DNA of 64,000 nt from Streptomyces barringtoniae (GTDB lineage: Bacteria; Actinomycetota; Actinomycetes; Streptomycetales; Streptomycetaceae): assembly GCF_020819595.1 (NCBI RefSeq), contig NZ_JAJHNP010000002.1, positions 124,001 through 188,000 on the forward strand, in the 5' to 3' direction. The stretch's first letter is position 1. Every line of letters starts with the position of its first letter. The translations under genes were made by a program, and so were the position numbers. Positions 1-7,777 of the stretch are shown in pieces. The notes under the pieces were generated by a model. That model did no database searches. It was not told where the DNA came from and saw only the letters and a program-made list of their open reading frames with translations.

Positions 1-225
1 GGCCGAGGTCTCCACGATCATCCGGGCCGCCCGGTCCGAACGCACCCACACCAGACCGGAGTCGGTGGTGACATCGCCCGCCTGCACGCCCCAGCTCGCC
101 TGGGGGCGCCCGGAGCGGGCGAACGCCGGGGCCGCGCCGAGGCCCACGGGCAGGGTAAGGGCCGCCGACGCGACGAGGGAGCCGCGCAGAACACTGCGGC
201 GGCCGGGGAGCGGACGGTCTGACAT
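1..225 (-). CDS. phoD: PhoD-type alkaline phosphatase/phosphodiesterase, N-terminal part
   Basis: The minus-strand frame starts at ATG 223-225 and runs off the window at base 1, giving 75 residues. The N-terminus has a twin-arginine export signal (RRSVLR) followed by an alanine/leucine-rich hydrophobic stretch and an AFA cleavage-like site. The mature part begins ASWGVQAGDVTTDSGLVWVR, the usual start of the PhoD_N domain of secreted PhoD phosphatases. These are Ca/Fe enzymes that release phosphate from phosphodiesters and teichoic acids outside the cell. A PHO-box-like direct repeat lies 66 bases upstream. The catalytic domain is outside the window, so only the family can be given. Confidence 0.8.
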   Translation of the reverse strand, partial: MSDRPLPGRRSVLRGSLVASAALTLPVGLGAAPAFARSGRPQASWGVQAGDVTTDSGLVWVRSDRAARMIVETSA

Positions 226-290
226 GGCTGCGCCTCCAGGAGCGGGATCCGGCCAGTGTGCAGAGCCACACCTACTGGGACGCTGCGGCA

Positions 291-312
291 TGCGCGGAAA
301 CCCGAAGTGAAC
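291..312 (-). promoter_or_regulatory. PHO-box-like PhoP site upstream of phoD
   Basis: On the minus strand two adjacent 11-mers occur, GTTCACTTCGG then GTTTCCGCGCA. The first matches the Streptomyces PHO-box unit G(G/T)TCAYYYR(G/C)G at 10 of 11 places. The pair lies 66 bases before the phoD ATG. Streptomyces phoD genes are known PhoP targets, so function is inferred from both match and position. Confidence 0.55.
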
Positions 313-544
313 AACGAGCCCTGGGTGCAGTCGCCGATGCGGCGGCGACTGAACGGACCGCCGGCGGCAAGCACCTGCGCTCCGGCGGCTCGACGCCGGC
401 GGGCAACGGTCCGTCCCACAGCGTGGTGCCTCACGGGCGGCCTTGGCCGGCCCGCACCGAGGACGCCCCACCGACGGCCGGAACCGGCCCCCTTCGGCGA
501 GCCCGGTCCAGCCTGCAGCCAGGCAATCGCCGCCGGCCGCCCGT
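313..544. other. Intergenic stretch without a recognisable gene
   Basis: This completes the roughly 320-base gap between phoD and the hydrolase gene. Open frames here lack gene-like composition or ribosome sites. Apart from the PHO-like repeat at 291-312, I see no promoter or terminator I can support. Confidence 0.5.
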
Positions 545-1375
545 TCAGCGGCTGCCGTCCAGAATGACCCGCGCGACCAGGGCCGGGTCGTCGTTCATCG
601 GGCAGTGGCCGCAGCCGGGCAGCCGTACCAGCCGGGCGTGCGGGATCAGCTGCTTGGCGCGCACACCCTGACGGCGTACGAGGAGCCGGTCCTGGGTGCC
701 CCAGGCCACCGTGACCGGCAGACCCGGCAGGCCGTCGGTGAACCGGACGGTACTGCCCGCCCGCAGCGTCGCGTCGAACCCGGTGGCGCCCACCAGCGCG
801 AGCGTCTCGGCGACGACGGCCTGCGGGGCGCGGCGCGCGGGTCGCGCGTAGATGGTGCTCGTCAGCGCGGTACGGCCGGCCGCGGTGCGCGACAGTCGCT
901 CCACCAGGGGCAGCGGGAGCCGTTGGGCGATGCCCCGCATGGCGAGCAGCACCGCGAAGGCGTACCGGCGCTCGGCCTCCGTCCAGAACCCGGCCGGGGA
1001 GAGGGTCGTGACGGACCGTACGAGCTTCTCCCGGCCGAGTTCCAGGGCGAGCAGGCCGCCCAGCGAGTTGCCCGCGATGTGCGGCCGGTCCAGCTCCAGC
1101 GCCTCGAACAGGGCGCCGAGCACGGAGTTGGTGGTGGGCAGGTCGTAGGCGAGGCCGGCCGGCAGGGCCGGGGACGCGCCGAAGCCCGGCAGGTCGACGG
1201 CGATCACGTCGCGCTCGGTGGCGAGGATGTCCACCACCGGGTCCCAGGCCTGCCGGTGATGGCCGATCCCGTGCAGCAGCACCAGCGGCTCGCCGTGTCC
1301 CACGCGCGCGTAGGACACGGTCACGTCCTTAGGGCCGTGCGGAGTGGGGACCTTGAAGGCGACGGTGGCGGACAT
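545..1375 (-). CDS. Alpha/beta-fold hydrolase
   Basis: A 276-residue cytoplasmic hydrolase without a signal peptide. The oxyanion-hole HG lies in LVLLHGIGHH (about residue 35) and the nucleophile elbow is GNSLGG (Ser104). The acid is probably Asp229 in GTQDRLL, and the catalytic His257 lies in PGCGHCPMNDD. All four elements are intact and the length is normal for the family, so it should be an active esterase, lipase or C-C hydrolase. The substrate cannot be read from the sequence. It is transcribed alone, with a perfect 14-bp palindrome (1431-1444) in its upstream region that may be a repressor site. Confidence 0.88.
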   Translation of the reverse strand: MSATVAFKVPTPHGPKDVTVSYARVGHGEPLVLLHGIGHHRQAWDPVVDILATERDVIAVDLPGFGASPALPAGLAYDLPTTNSVLGALFEALELDRPHIAGNSLGGLLALELGREKLVRSVTTLSPAGFWTEAERRYAFAVLLAMRGIAQRLPLPLVERLSRTAAGRTALTSTIYARPARRAPQAVVAETLALVGATGFDATLRAGSTVRFTDGLPGLPVTVAWGTQDRLLVRRQGVRAKQLIPHARLVRLPGCGHCPMNDDPALVARVILDGSR

Positions 1376-1430
1376 GGGGTGCTCCTCGGCTGGGTGCTGA
1401 CGGACGCCGTAGACAGTTTGTCAGCAATTA

Positions 1431-1444
1431 CTACCGGCCGGTAG
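1431..1444. promoter_or_regulatory. CTACCGGCCGGTAG palindrome, possible TetR-type operator
   Basis: A perfect 14-bp palindrome sits about 55 bases upstream of the alpha/beta hydrolase start and about 36 bases past the end of the next gene. Its form resembles many actinobacterial TetR operators of the TACC-GGTA kind. No tetR gene is adjacent, so any regulator would act in trans. Inference only. Confidence 0.35.
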
Positions 1445-1480
1445 CCCCTGGTATGAGTACGCCCTGCGCTGCGGCGGTGG

Positions 1481-2134
1481 TCAATCCGCCCGGCGCACCT
1501 CGATGTTGAAGTCCGCGGTCCCCAACTGCCGCATCATGGTGAGCCACAGCGGCAGATACATCTCCGTCGCCCGCGCGGCCCGGATCCCGCCCAGGTCCAG
1601 CACCCGCTCGGCCGGCCATCCGAACTCTCCGAGCAGCGCCGTCACCTGCTCCTTGGCCCCGGCGTCCTCACCGCACACGAACAGGTGGTGCGCACCCGGG
1701 ACCCGGCCAGGATCCACCATCACCTGGCAGTTGACGGTGTTCAGCGTCTTCACCACGCGCGCGTGCGGAAAGGCCCGCTGGATCTGCTCGCCCACGCTGT
1801 CCGACTCCACCGGGTCCAGCCGCGGTTGGCCGTCCTCGAAGGCCAGCGGATTGGAGACGTCCACCAGGACCTTGCCGTCGAGGTGTTCGGCGCCGGCCGC
1901 CCGCAGGGCGTCGAGCGCCACCCGGCCGCCCACCGCGTTGATGACCACCTCGGCCGAGGCGGCCGCCTCCGCGAAGGTGCCCGCACGGGCCCGCTCCGCC
2001 GAGGCCGTGGCCCACTCCAGCGCCACCGGGTTGTCCTTGACGCGCGATCCCAGGGTCACCTCGTGCCCCAGCTCCACCAGTCTGCCGCCCAGCGTGCGGC
2101 CCACCTCGCCCGTGCCGAGCACCGCGTATCGCAT
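1481..2134 (-). CDS. NADPH-dependent F420 reductase-like oxidoreductase
   Basis: A 217-residue protein consisting of one Rossmann domain. It opens MRYAVLGTGEVGRTLGGRL, the nucleotide-binding loop of the F420_oxidored/NADP-oxidoreductase family, followed by LGSR at about residue 29, where NADPH-binding members carry the phosphate-contacting Arg. ATG 2134 was chosen because GGGAGG lies 8 bases upstream; the open frame continues further but without a ribosome site. The gene is divergent from an ECF41 sigma factor. ECF41 factors usually neighbour a small carboxymuconolactone decarboxylase, oxidoreductase or epimerase, so this reductase is the likely partner. Its true substrate (F420 or a small carbonyl) is unknown. 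Confidence 0.8.
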   Translation of the reverse strand: MRYAVLGTGEVGRTLGGRLVELGHEVTLGSRVKDNPVALEWATASAERARAGTFAEAAASAEVVINAVGGRVALDALRAAGAEHLDGKVLVDVSNPLAFEDGQPRLDPVESDSVGEQIQRAFPHARVVKTLNTVNCQVMVDPGRVPGAHHLFVCGEDAGAKEQVTALLGEFGWPAERVLDLGGIRAARATEMYLPLWLTMMRQLGTADFNIEVRRAD

Positions 2135-2255
2135 CGGCCACCTCCCGTTGCCGGCCGCCGACTTCCGGCGGTCCGCGGTCATTGTGATCCGGACCGGCGC
2201 CGGACGGGCCGATTCCGGGTGGACAGCCCCGGCGCGTGTCGGATGGGATGGAGCG

Positions 2256-3140
2256 GTGACCGCCGAGACCGCGACCGATGTCTTCGAAGAGCACCGCCCC
2301 CTCCTCATGGGCGTCGCCTATCGCATGCTCGGCCGCGTGGCCGACGCCGAGGACGTGGTCCAGGACGCCTGGCTGCGCTGGTCCCGCGCCGACCGTGCGG
2401 AGGTCCGCGAACCGCGCGCCTACCTGGTGCGCACCGCCACCCGACTGGCCATCGACCGGCTGCGCCAGGCGCAGACGCGCGGCGAGGCGTACGTCGGGCC
2501 GTGGCTGCCGGAGCCGTATCTCACCGAGTTCGGCGACGCCGCCCCGGACGCCGCGGACCACGCCGTGCTCGCCGACAGCGTCTCGCTCGCCCTGCTGGTC
2601 GTCCTGGAGTCGCTGTCGCCGCTGGAACGGGCCGTCTTCGTACTCCGGGAGGCGTTCGGTTACCCGTACGCCGAGATCGCCGCCCTGCTCGACCGCAGCG
2701 AGGCGGCGGTACGGCAACTCGCCGGGCGGGCGCGCCGGCACGTCGACGAACGGCGGCCGCGCTACGACGTCGACCCCGGCCGGCGACGCGAGCTGACCGA
2801 ACGATTCCTCGCCGCCGCGGCCGACGGCGACCTGGACGGGCTCATGTCCCTGCTCGCCCCGGACGTCCGCCTGGTCGGCGACAGCGGCGGCAAGGCCAAG
2901 GCGCCGCTGCGGGTCCTGCACACCGCCGACAAGGTCGGCCGGTTCCTCGTCGCCGTCGCGCAACAGTCCGCGGCGGCCCTGTCCTACCGCTTCCTGGAGG
3001 CCAACGGCGGCCCGGCGCTGCTGGTCCTGTCCGACGGCAAGCCCGAGAACCTGGTCCAGGTGGACATCGCCGAGGGCCGCGTCGCGGCCGTGTACATCGT
3101 CCGCAACCCCGACAAGCTGCGGCACCTCGCCGACCGCTGA
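2256..3140 (+). CDS. ECF41-group RNA polymerase sigma factor
   Basis: A 294-residue sigma factor starting at GTG 2256, with GGATGG nearby as a weak ribosome site. Region 2 (about residues 8-75) contains GRVADAEDVVQDAWLRW. Region 4 (about 125-180) contains LSPLERAVFVLREAFGYPYAEIA. A SnoaL-like C-terminal extension of about 110 residues follows. Three ECF41 hallmarks are visible: WLPEP in the 2-4 linker, DSGGK in place of the DGGGR motif, and NPDKL near the C-terminus. In this group the extension replaces an anti-sigma factor and controls activity. I could not find a clear TGTCACA-n16-CGTC target promoter in the divergent region. Confidence 0.92.
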   Translation: MTAETATDVFEEHRPLLMGVAYRMLGRVADAEDVVQDAWLRWSRADRAEVREPRAYLVRTATRLAIDRLRQAQTRGEAYVGPWLPEPYLTEFGDAAPDAADHAVLADSVSLALLVVLESLSPLERAVFVLREAFGYPYAEIAALLDRSEAAVRQLAGRARRHVDERRPRYDVDPGRRRELTERFLAAAADGDLDGLMSLLAPDVRLVGDSGGKAKAPLRVLHTADKVGRFLVAVAQQSAAALSYRFLEANGGPALLVLSDGKPENLVQVDIAEGRVAAVYIVRNPDKLRHLADR

Positions 3141-3172
3141 GCCACCCGCCGCCGAACCGCACGCGGCCCGCG

Positions 3173-3198
3173 AGCCCCCGTTCCGCGACGGGGGCTTT
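3173..3198 (+). terminator. Terminator after the ECF41 sigma gene
   Basis: A perfect 9-bp stem (AGCCCCCGT / ACGGGGGCT) with a 6-base loop begins 33 bases after the sigma-factor stop and is followed by TTTG. This is a standard intrinsic terminator shape for a high-GC genome. Confidence 0.7.
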
Positions 3199-3285
3199 GC
3201 CGCGATGTCACACACACCGCCGTGCACGAACGCCTTGTGAACGCTCCGCGGCAGGTCGGCTGTGCGTTGCCCAGGGGATCGAGGA

Positions 3286-3320
3286 TTGGTCTTGACCAAG
3301 GGTGAAGGCCGCCCTATGGT
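3286..3320 (+). promoter_or_regulatory. Promoter with dre-like operator for the GntR gene
   Basis: TTGACC (3292-3297) and TATGGT (3315-3320) are spaced by 17 bases, a good vegetative promoter. The -35 box lies inside an inverted repeat, TTGGTC-TT-GACCAA (3286-3299). Bases 3285-3300 match the DasR dre consensus ACTGGTCTAGACCACT at 12 of 16 positions. The regulator, either the adjacent GntR protein or DasR, would occlude the -35 box. Inferred from sequence. Confidence 0.6.
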
Positions 3321-3394
3321 CGCAGAGAAGTGCAACAACCTTTAATAAACAAGGGCGCTAAAAACCGCCGACCACGGCTCTTGCGGAGGACAGG

Positions 3395-4156
3395 GTGGGG
3401 ACCACGCAGCTGGAATCGGTACCGGAACCGAAGTACTGGCATCTCAAGACCGTGCTGAGCGAGGCACTGGACTCGGAGTTCTCGGTCGGCGAGATCCTGC
3501 CCAACGAGCGCGACCTCGCGGCCCGCTTCGGCGTGGCCCGCGCCACGCTCCGCCAGGCCCTCGAACAGCTCGAGCTGGAAGGCCGGCTGCAGCGCCGCCG
3601 CGGTGTCGGTACGACCGTCGCGCCTCCGCGTGTGGGCGTGGCCGTCGGCACCGAGCAGCACGTCTGGCCGGGCGCCGCAACGGACGCGTGGCAGCCCGTC
3701 GACTGTGACCAGACGGTGCCGCCCGCCGCCGTCGCCATGGCCCTGGAGACAGGCGCGGACGAGCCCGTGCACACCGTGCGCCGCTCCCGGATGTCCCACG
3801 GCCAGCGGGTCGCCACCGAGCTCCTCTACGTCCCGGCGGCCTCCGTCCCCGACCTCACCGCGATCGACGCCCCGTCCGGTCCGGCACGCGCGCGTGCGGT
3901 GCTGCGTGAGCTCCAGCACCTGACTCTCGAGGGCCAGGACCGTGCTGTGGAGCTGGGCTCCGCCCGCGCCGACGACGCCAAGGACCTCGACCGGCTCCCC
4001 GGCTCCCCGGTCCTGGTCGTCACCACCCGCTTCTTCGCCGCGGGCCGCACCACCGCCCTGTCCGTCGCCACCTACCGCGCCGACACCTGCCGGCTGACCT
4101 TCGGCGACTCACCCGAGGTGGAGATACACCACGACCCGGAGCGCCGGGCTTCCTGA
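3395..4156 (+). CDS. GntR-family (HutC/DasR-like) transcriptional regulator
   Basis: A 253-residue repressor starting at GTG 3395, with GGAGGA 4 bases before it. Residues about 12-80 form the GntR winged helix (LPNERDLAARFGVARATLRQALEQLELEGRLQRRRGVGT). The remainder matches the UTRA ligand-binding domain (AVELGSARADDAKDLDRLPGSPVLVVTTRFF). Size and domain order match DasR, but the sequence is clearly a paralogue. HutC-type regulators sense sugars, sugar phosphates or amino-acid derivatives. A dre-like palindrome overlaps its -35 box, suggesting autoregulation or membership of the DasR regulon. The convergent neighbour is a ROK regulator, also of a sugar-sensing family. Confidence 0.88.
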   Translation: MGTTQLESVPEPKYWHLKTVLSEALDSEFSVGEILPNERDLAARFGVARATLRQALEQLELEGRLQRRRGVGTTVAPPRVGVAVGTEQHVWPGAATDAWQPVDCDQTVPPAAVAMALETGADEPVHTVRRSRMSHGQRVATELLYVPAASVPDLTAIDAPSGPARARAVLRELQHLTLEGQDRAVELGSARADDAKDLDRLPGSPVLVVTTRFFAAGRTTALSVATYRADTCRLTFGDSPEVEIHHDPERRAS

Positions 4157-4193
4157 CCTCCGGGTCCTTCCACAATGCCGGGTGCGGCCAACC

Positions 4194-4240
4194 CCCTGGG
4201 GGCGCGGGGAACCGCGCGACCAGCCACGACGGTGCCGCAG
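4194..4240. repeat. Streptomyces dispersed GGGGCGCGGGGAAC-type intergenic repeat
   Basis: The core GGGGGCGCGGGGAACCGCGCG followed by ACCAGCCACGACGG is a sequence I know as common between Streptomyces genes. It contains a 6-bp hairpin with a GGAA loop (4202-4217). Here it lies between the convergent GntR and ROK genes and may end both transcripts. Confidence 0.6.
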
Positions 4241-4289
4241 CAGCAAGACCAACCGCACCCGGCACCCGCGGCTCTCCCACGGGCACCGC

Positions 4290-5447
4290 TCAGCGTCGCG
4301 CCGTCGCCGAGCCGTCCACCGCGAACAACTGCTCCTCGACGTGGTCCAGAGCCAAGCGCAGCGCCCCCGTGGCCACGGCCGCCTCGCCCAGCAGGGACAG
4401 CGCCACCTGCGGAGGCCGCAGGCAGTAGCGGGCCAGTTCGCGGCGCAGCGGTTCCAGGACACCGTCGAGACCGGCCGCCCACCCGCCGATCACCACCAGC
4501 TCGGGATCCAGCGCCAGCACCAGCGCGGCCACGTCGTGCACCAGCCGCTGGATGAACCGTTCCACGGCCGCCCGCGCGCGCTGGTCGCCCTCGCGGGCCA
4601 GCGCGAACACCTCGGCGACCGCCTGTTCGTCCAGCGGGTGCAGCGGCTCGTCGGTGGTGGACAACAGCGTCTCCGGAGTCGCCTCGCGGCCCAGCAGATG
4701 GAGCGCGCCGATCTCCCCGGCCGCCCCGCCGTAGCCGCGGTGCAGCCGCCCGCCGATCAGCGAACCCGCGCCCGGGCTCAGCCCGGCCAGCACGAACACC
4801 ACGTCGTCCGACTCGGTGGCCGCGCCCTTCCAGTGCTCGGCGACGGCCGCCGCGTTGGCGTCGTTCTCCACCAGCACCGGGCACTTGAAGGAGCGGCTGA
4901 GCCGCTCACCCAGGTTCAGGCCGGTCCACTGCGGCAGAGCCGTGCTCAGCCGGACCGTGCCGTCGGCCTCCACGATCCCCGGCGTGCCCACGCCCACGGC
5001 CCGCAGTGAGCTGCGCGCCACGCCGGCCCGGCGCAGCAGCTCGGCGACCGCGCCGCGCAGCCTCTCCAGCCGCTCGTCCGCCGGTGCCGTCTCGTCGACC
5101 TCCTTGGCCTGAGTTCCCAGCACCCGTCCGTCCAGGTCGGACAGCAGTGCGGCGACCCGGTGCGGCCCGATCTCCAGGCCCAGCAGATGCCCCGCCTCGG
5201 CCCGGAACCGGAACCGGCGCGCTGGTCGCCCCTGACGCCGCGCGGTGCCCTCCTCGGCCGCCTTCTCGACGACGAGCCCCGCCTCGATGAGGCCTTCCAC
5301 GACCCCCTCGACGGTCGGCCGGGACAGTCCGGTGACCCGGGTGATCTCGGTGAGCGTCGCGCAGTCCGTGGCACGCAGTGCGTGCAGCACCACCGCGGAA
5401 TTGATCCTTCGCAGCAGCGAGGGATCGCCACCGGTCAGCTGCCCCAC
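4290..5447 (-). CDS. ROK-family transcriptional regulator
   Basis: A 385-residue protein starting at GTG 5447, with GGGAGGA 7 bases upstream; the open frame extends further but without a start signal. Residues about 10-70 form a winged helix (SAVVLHALRATDCATLTEITRVTGLSRPTVEGVVEGL). The ROK sugar-kinase fold follows (LEIGPHRVAALLSDLDG, GVGTPGIVE, LVENDANAAAVAEHW, GGAAGEIGALHL). The ROK zinc motif CxCGxxGCxE, expected after GEIGALHL, is absent. It is therefore probably a pure sensor-repressor rather than a kinase. ROK regulators usually control sugar or amino-sugar uptake and breakdown. The target here is unknown. A ruined ABC transporter lies directly upstream. Confidence 0.88.
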   Translation of the reverse strand: MGQLTGGDPSLLRRINSAVVLHALRATDCATLTEITRVTGLSRPTVEGVVEGLIEAGLVVEKAAEEGTARRQGRPARRFRFRAEAGHLLGLEIGPHRVAALLSDLDGRVLGTQAKEVDETAPADERLERLRGAVAELLRRAGVARSSLRAVGVGTPGIVEADGTVRLSTALPQWTGLNLGERLSRSFKCPVLVENDANAAAVAEHWKGAATESDDVVFVLAGLSPGAGSLIGGRLHRGYGGAAGEIGALHLLGREATPETLLSTTDEPLHPLDEQAVAEVFALAREGDQRARAAVERFIQRLVHDVAALVLALDPELVVIGGWAAGLDGVLEPLRRELARYCLRPPQVALSLLGEAAVATGALRLALDHVEEQLFAVDGSATARR

Positions 5448-5579
5448 CGTCCGTCCTCCCAGCTCGCGGGCGTGTTGGGCGGATCGTACTCGGCCCGGCG
5501 CGCCCCGGCGAGTGCCGGCTGCCGCACGGCCGGCCCGGCTCACCCCGGCTCGACGAACCCCCGACTCGTACGCCGCGAT

Positions 5580-6643
5580 CACCGCCTGGGTACGGCCGCG
5601 CGCGCCGTGTGGATCCGCTCGCTGCTGCGCCGGCTCGCCGCGGAGGGCCGTACGGTGCTGGTCTCCAGCCATCTGATGGGCGAGACCGCCTCCTTCGCCG
5701 ACCATCTCGTGATCCTGGGACGGGGGCGCCTGCTGGCCGACACTCCGGTCCGGGAGTTCATCCACGCGCGCGTGCGGCCGCACGTCGGGACCCGCACCAC
5801 CGAGCCCGCGGCGCTGGACGACCTGCTCGCCCACGGCCTCGACGCCTCACCCGCTGCGGACGGGGCCCACACCGTGCGGCACGCGCGCGTGGAACTCGCC
5901 GCGCACGAGGGCACCCTGGTGGAGGCCCACCTCCATCTGACTGCGGCCGAGGCCGAGTTCACCGCACTGCCGATCCGTACGCTGCGCTCACTCGTCGGCG
6001 GTCTGGCCGCGCTCCTCCTCGCCACCACCGCGTTCTCGATGCTCGCGGCCGGGGACGCCGACGGCTCGGACCCGCTGTACTCGGCGTTCGTCGGTGTGAG
6101 CCTCGGCCAGATCGCCGCGGTCGCCTTCGGCACGACGGCCGTATCCGCCGAGTTCCGGGGCGGCGCGCTGCGGCTGACGCCGTCGGCGGTTCCTGGCCGC
6201 CGGCGGTGGTTCGCCGCCAAGGCCACCGCGATCGCCCTGCCCTTGCCGGCCGTCGGCCTGCTCACCGGGCCGGTCACCCTGCTCGTCGGCAAGTCGGTCC
6301 TCGGCGCTTCCGGCCCGGCCTGGAGCGAGGGCCTGCGCGGCGCCGTCGGCTGCGGACTCACCTGACGCTGATGGCGCTGTTCGCCGCCGGACTGACTGCC
6401 GTACTGCGCAGCGGTGTCGCGACCCTGTCCGTGCTGATCCCGTTCCTGCTGGTCGTGTCCTTCGTCATCGGCGACCTGTCCGCCGGCGTCGCCGGCTTCC
6501 TGTCCGACCGCGTCGGCCAAGTCGCCCTGCACAGCGCCTGGGACGGCACCCTCGGCCCATGGAGCGGGCTCGCGGTGACCGCGCTGTGGTCGGCGGCCGC
6601 CCTGCTCGCGGGCGCATGGACGCTGGACCGCGGGGACGCCTGA
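5580..6643 (+). pseudogene. Decayed ABC exporter: ATPase C-terminus fused to permease, frameshifted
   Basis: One frame from about 5585 reads the end of a drug-export ABC ATPase: WIRSLLRRLAAEGRTVLVSSHLMGE, then an H-loop-like and C-terminal segment. No Walker A, signature or Walker B motif precedes it. At about 5970 it passes directly into permease sequence (TLRSLVGGLAALLLATTAFSML and AVSAEFRGGALRLT) and ends at TGA 6363-6365. The remaining permease helices (LFAAGLTAVLRSGVATLSV to AWTLDRGDA) continue in another frame to 6643. So there is a 5' loss, an internal deletion joining two genes, and a frameshift. No functional transporter is possible. Confidence 0.8.
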
Positions 6644-6684
6644 CAGCCCGCCAATTGTCAGTGGCGCCCGCTTTACTGGATCAC

Positions 6685-7128
6685 ATGGACATCGCGAACC
6701 ACCTCGCTGTGATCGACCGGCTGTGCGGCCAGGAGTTCCCGGCGGAGCCCTGCCGGTCCGAGTCGGGTACGGCAGGACCGGGTTACGCCACCGTGCCGTT
6801 AGAGACGAGCCACGGGATGCGAGTGGGCCACGCCTGGGTGCGGGAGCGGACCGCCACGGATTTCCAGGTGTACCGGGAGGCCATAGCGGAGCGGCTGCAC
6901 GACCGCTGGGGCCGTCAGCCGCCGTGGGGCCAGCTCACCGTGCGCCTGCGCCTGAGCCGTGGCGAGGAGATACCGGAACCTTGGGCCACCCTCAGCCTGC
7001 TCACCGACGAGCTGGATGTGTGGCAGTTGACGGAGGCCGGTCGCTGGGTCGCCGTCGGCGTCGCCGACCGGGACCGCGCGGACGAGATACGGCTCCTCGC
7101 GGTGGTCACGGAGATACCTCCGCCGTGA
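6685..7128 (+). CDS. Hypothetical protein
   Basis: A 147-residue soluble protein starting at ATG 6685 (MDIANHLAVIDRLCGQEF). It has gene-like third-base composition and no signal peptide or membrane segment. I do not recognise a domain. The middle is rich in Arg and Trp (HDRWGRQPPWGQLTVRLRLSRGEEIPEPW). No good ribosome site precedes the ATG. It lies 41 bases after the ABC transporter remnant and converges on mug. The function cannot be stated. Confidence 0.6.
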   Translation: MDIANHLAVIDRLCGQEFPAEPCRSESGTAGPGYATVPLETSHGMRVGHAWVRERTATDFQVYREAIAERLHDRWGRQPPWGQLTVRLRLSRGEEIPEPWATLSLLTDELDVWQLTEAGRWVAVGVADRDRADEIRLLAVVTEIPPP

Positions 7129-7204
7129 CCACCGGCCGCGTGGCGTCGGCAGCCGGCCCGACTCCGCACTGCGCCACCGTCACGCAGATCCCCGGCCGTG
7201 ACCG

Positions 7205-7777
7205 CTAGGCCTGCGCGGCGACCCGCAGTCGGGCGAACTCCTCCGCCATGGTCGCCGCCGTCCAGTGCGCGTTCAGCCCGCTGGGATTGGGCAGCACCCA
7301 CACGCGGCTGTCCCCGATGGTCCGCTCCTGCGGTCCCACCTGCGCCGCGCGCTCGCCGAAGGCGGCCCGGTACGCGGTCACCCCGACCACGGCGAGCCAC
7401 TGCGGCCTCAGCCGCGTCACCTTCTCGGTCAGCAGCCGGCCGCCCTCGACGTACTCCTCGGCGGTCAGCTCGTCGGCCCGCGCGGTCGCCCGCGCCACGA
7501 CGTTCGTGATGCCCAGGCCGTGCGACAGCAGCTCCTGCTGTTCGGCCGGTTCCAGCAGACGCGGAGTGAAACCGGACAGGTGCAGGACCGGCCAGAAGCG
7601 GTTGCCGGGACGGGCGAAGTGGTGACCGGTCGCCGCCGTCATGAGCCCCGGGTTGATGCCACAGAAGAGCACCCGGAGGCCGTCCGCGACGACGTCCGGT
7701 ACGAGACGGTCGCGGGCGGCCTCCAGTTCCGCCGTGGTGAACCGGGGCGAGCGGGAGGAGCGGGGCGAGCGGGTCAG
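7205..7777 (-). CDS. mug: G:T/U mismatch-specific DNA glycosylase (Mug/TDG family), probable CTG start
   Basis: Removes uracil or thymine opposite guanine in base-excision repair. Motifs are intact: FCGINPGL at the catalytic loop and LPNPSGLNAHW near the C-terminus. The nearest conventional start, GTG 7670-7672, would begin at MLFCGINPG and cut off the ELEAARDRLVPDVVADGLR segment that homologues have. In frame upstream there is no ATG, GTG or TTG. A CTG at 7775-7777 overlaps the purB stop as CTGA and has GGAG 7 bases before it. I therefore place the start there (190 residues). It is translationally coupled to purB. If the CTG is not used, the protein is 155 residues. Confidence 0.8.
   Translation of the reverse strand: MTRSPRSSRSPRFTTAELEAARDRLVPDVVADGLRVLFCGINPGLMTAATGHHFARPGNRFWPVLHLSGFTPRLLEPAEQQELLSHGLGITNVVARATARADELTAEEYVEGGRLLTEKVTRLRPQWLAVVGVTAYRAAFGERAAQVGPQERTIGDSRVWVLPNPSGLNAHWTAATMAEEFARLRVAAQA

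Noticed and set aside
1503..2255. A 251-codon upstream extension of the ECF41 frame
   Set aside because: The extension lies antisense to the reductase gene and has no sigma-factor homology; GTG 2256 gives the normal N-terminus.
2135..2255. ECF41 target promoter TGTCACA-n16-CGTC between the sigma and reductase genes
   Set aside because: I looked on both strands; only weak partial matches such as GATCACA occur, without the CGTC element at the right distance.
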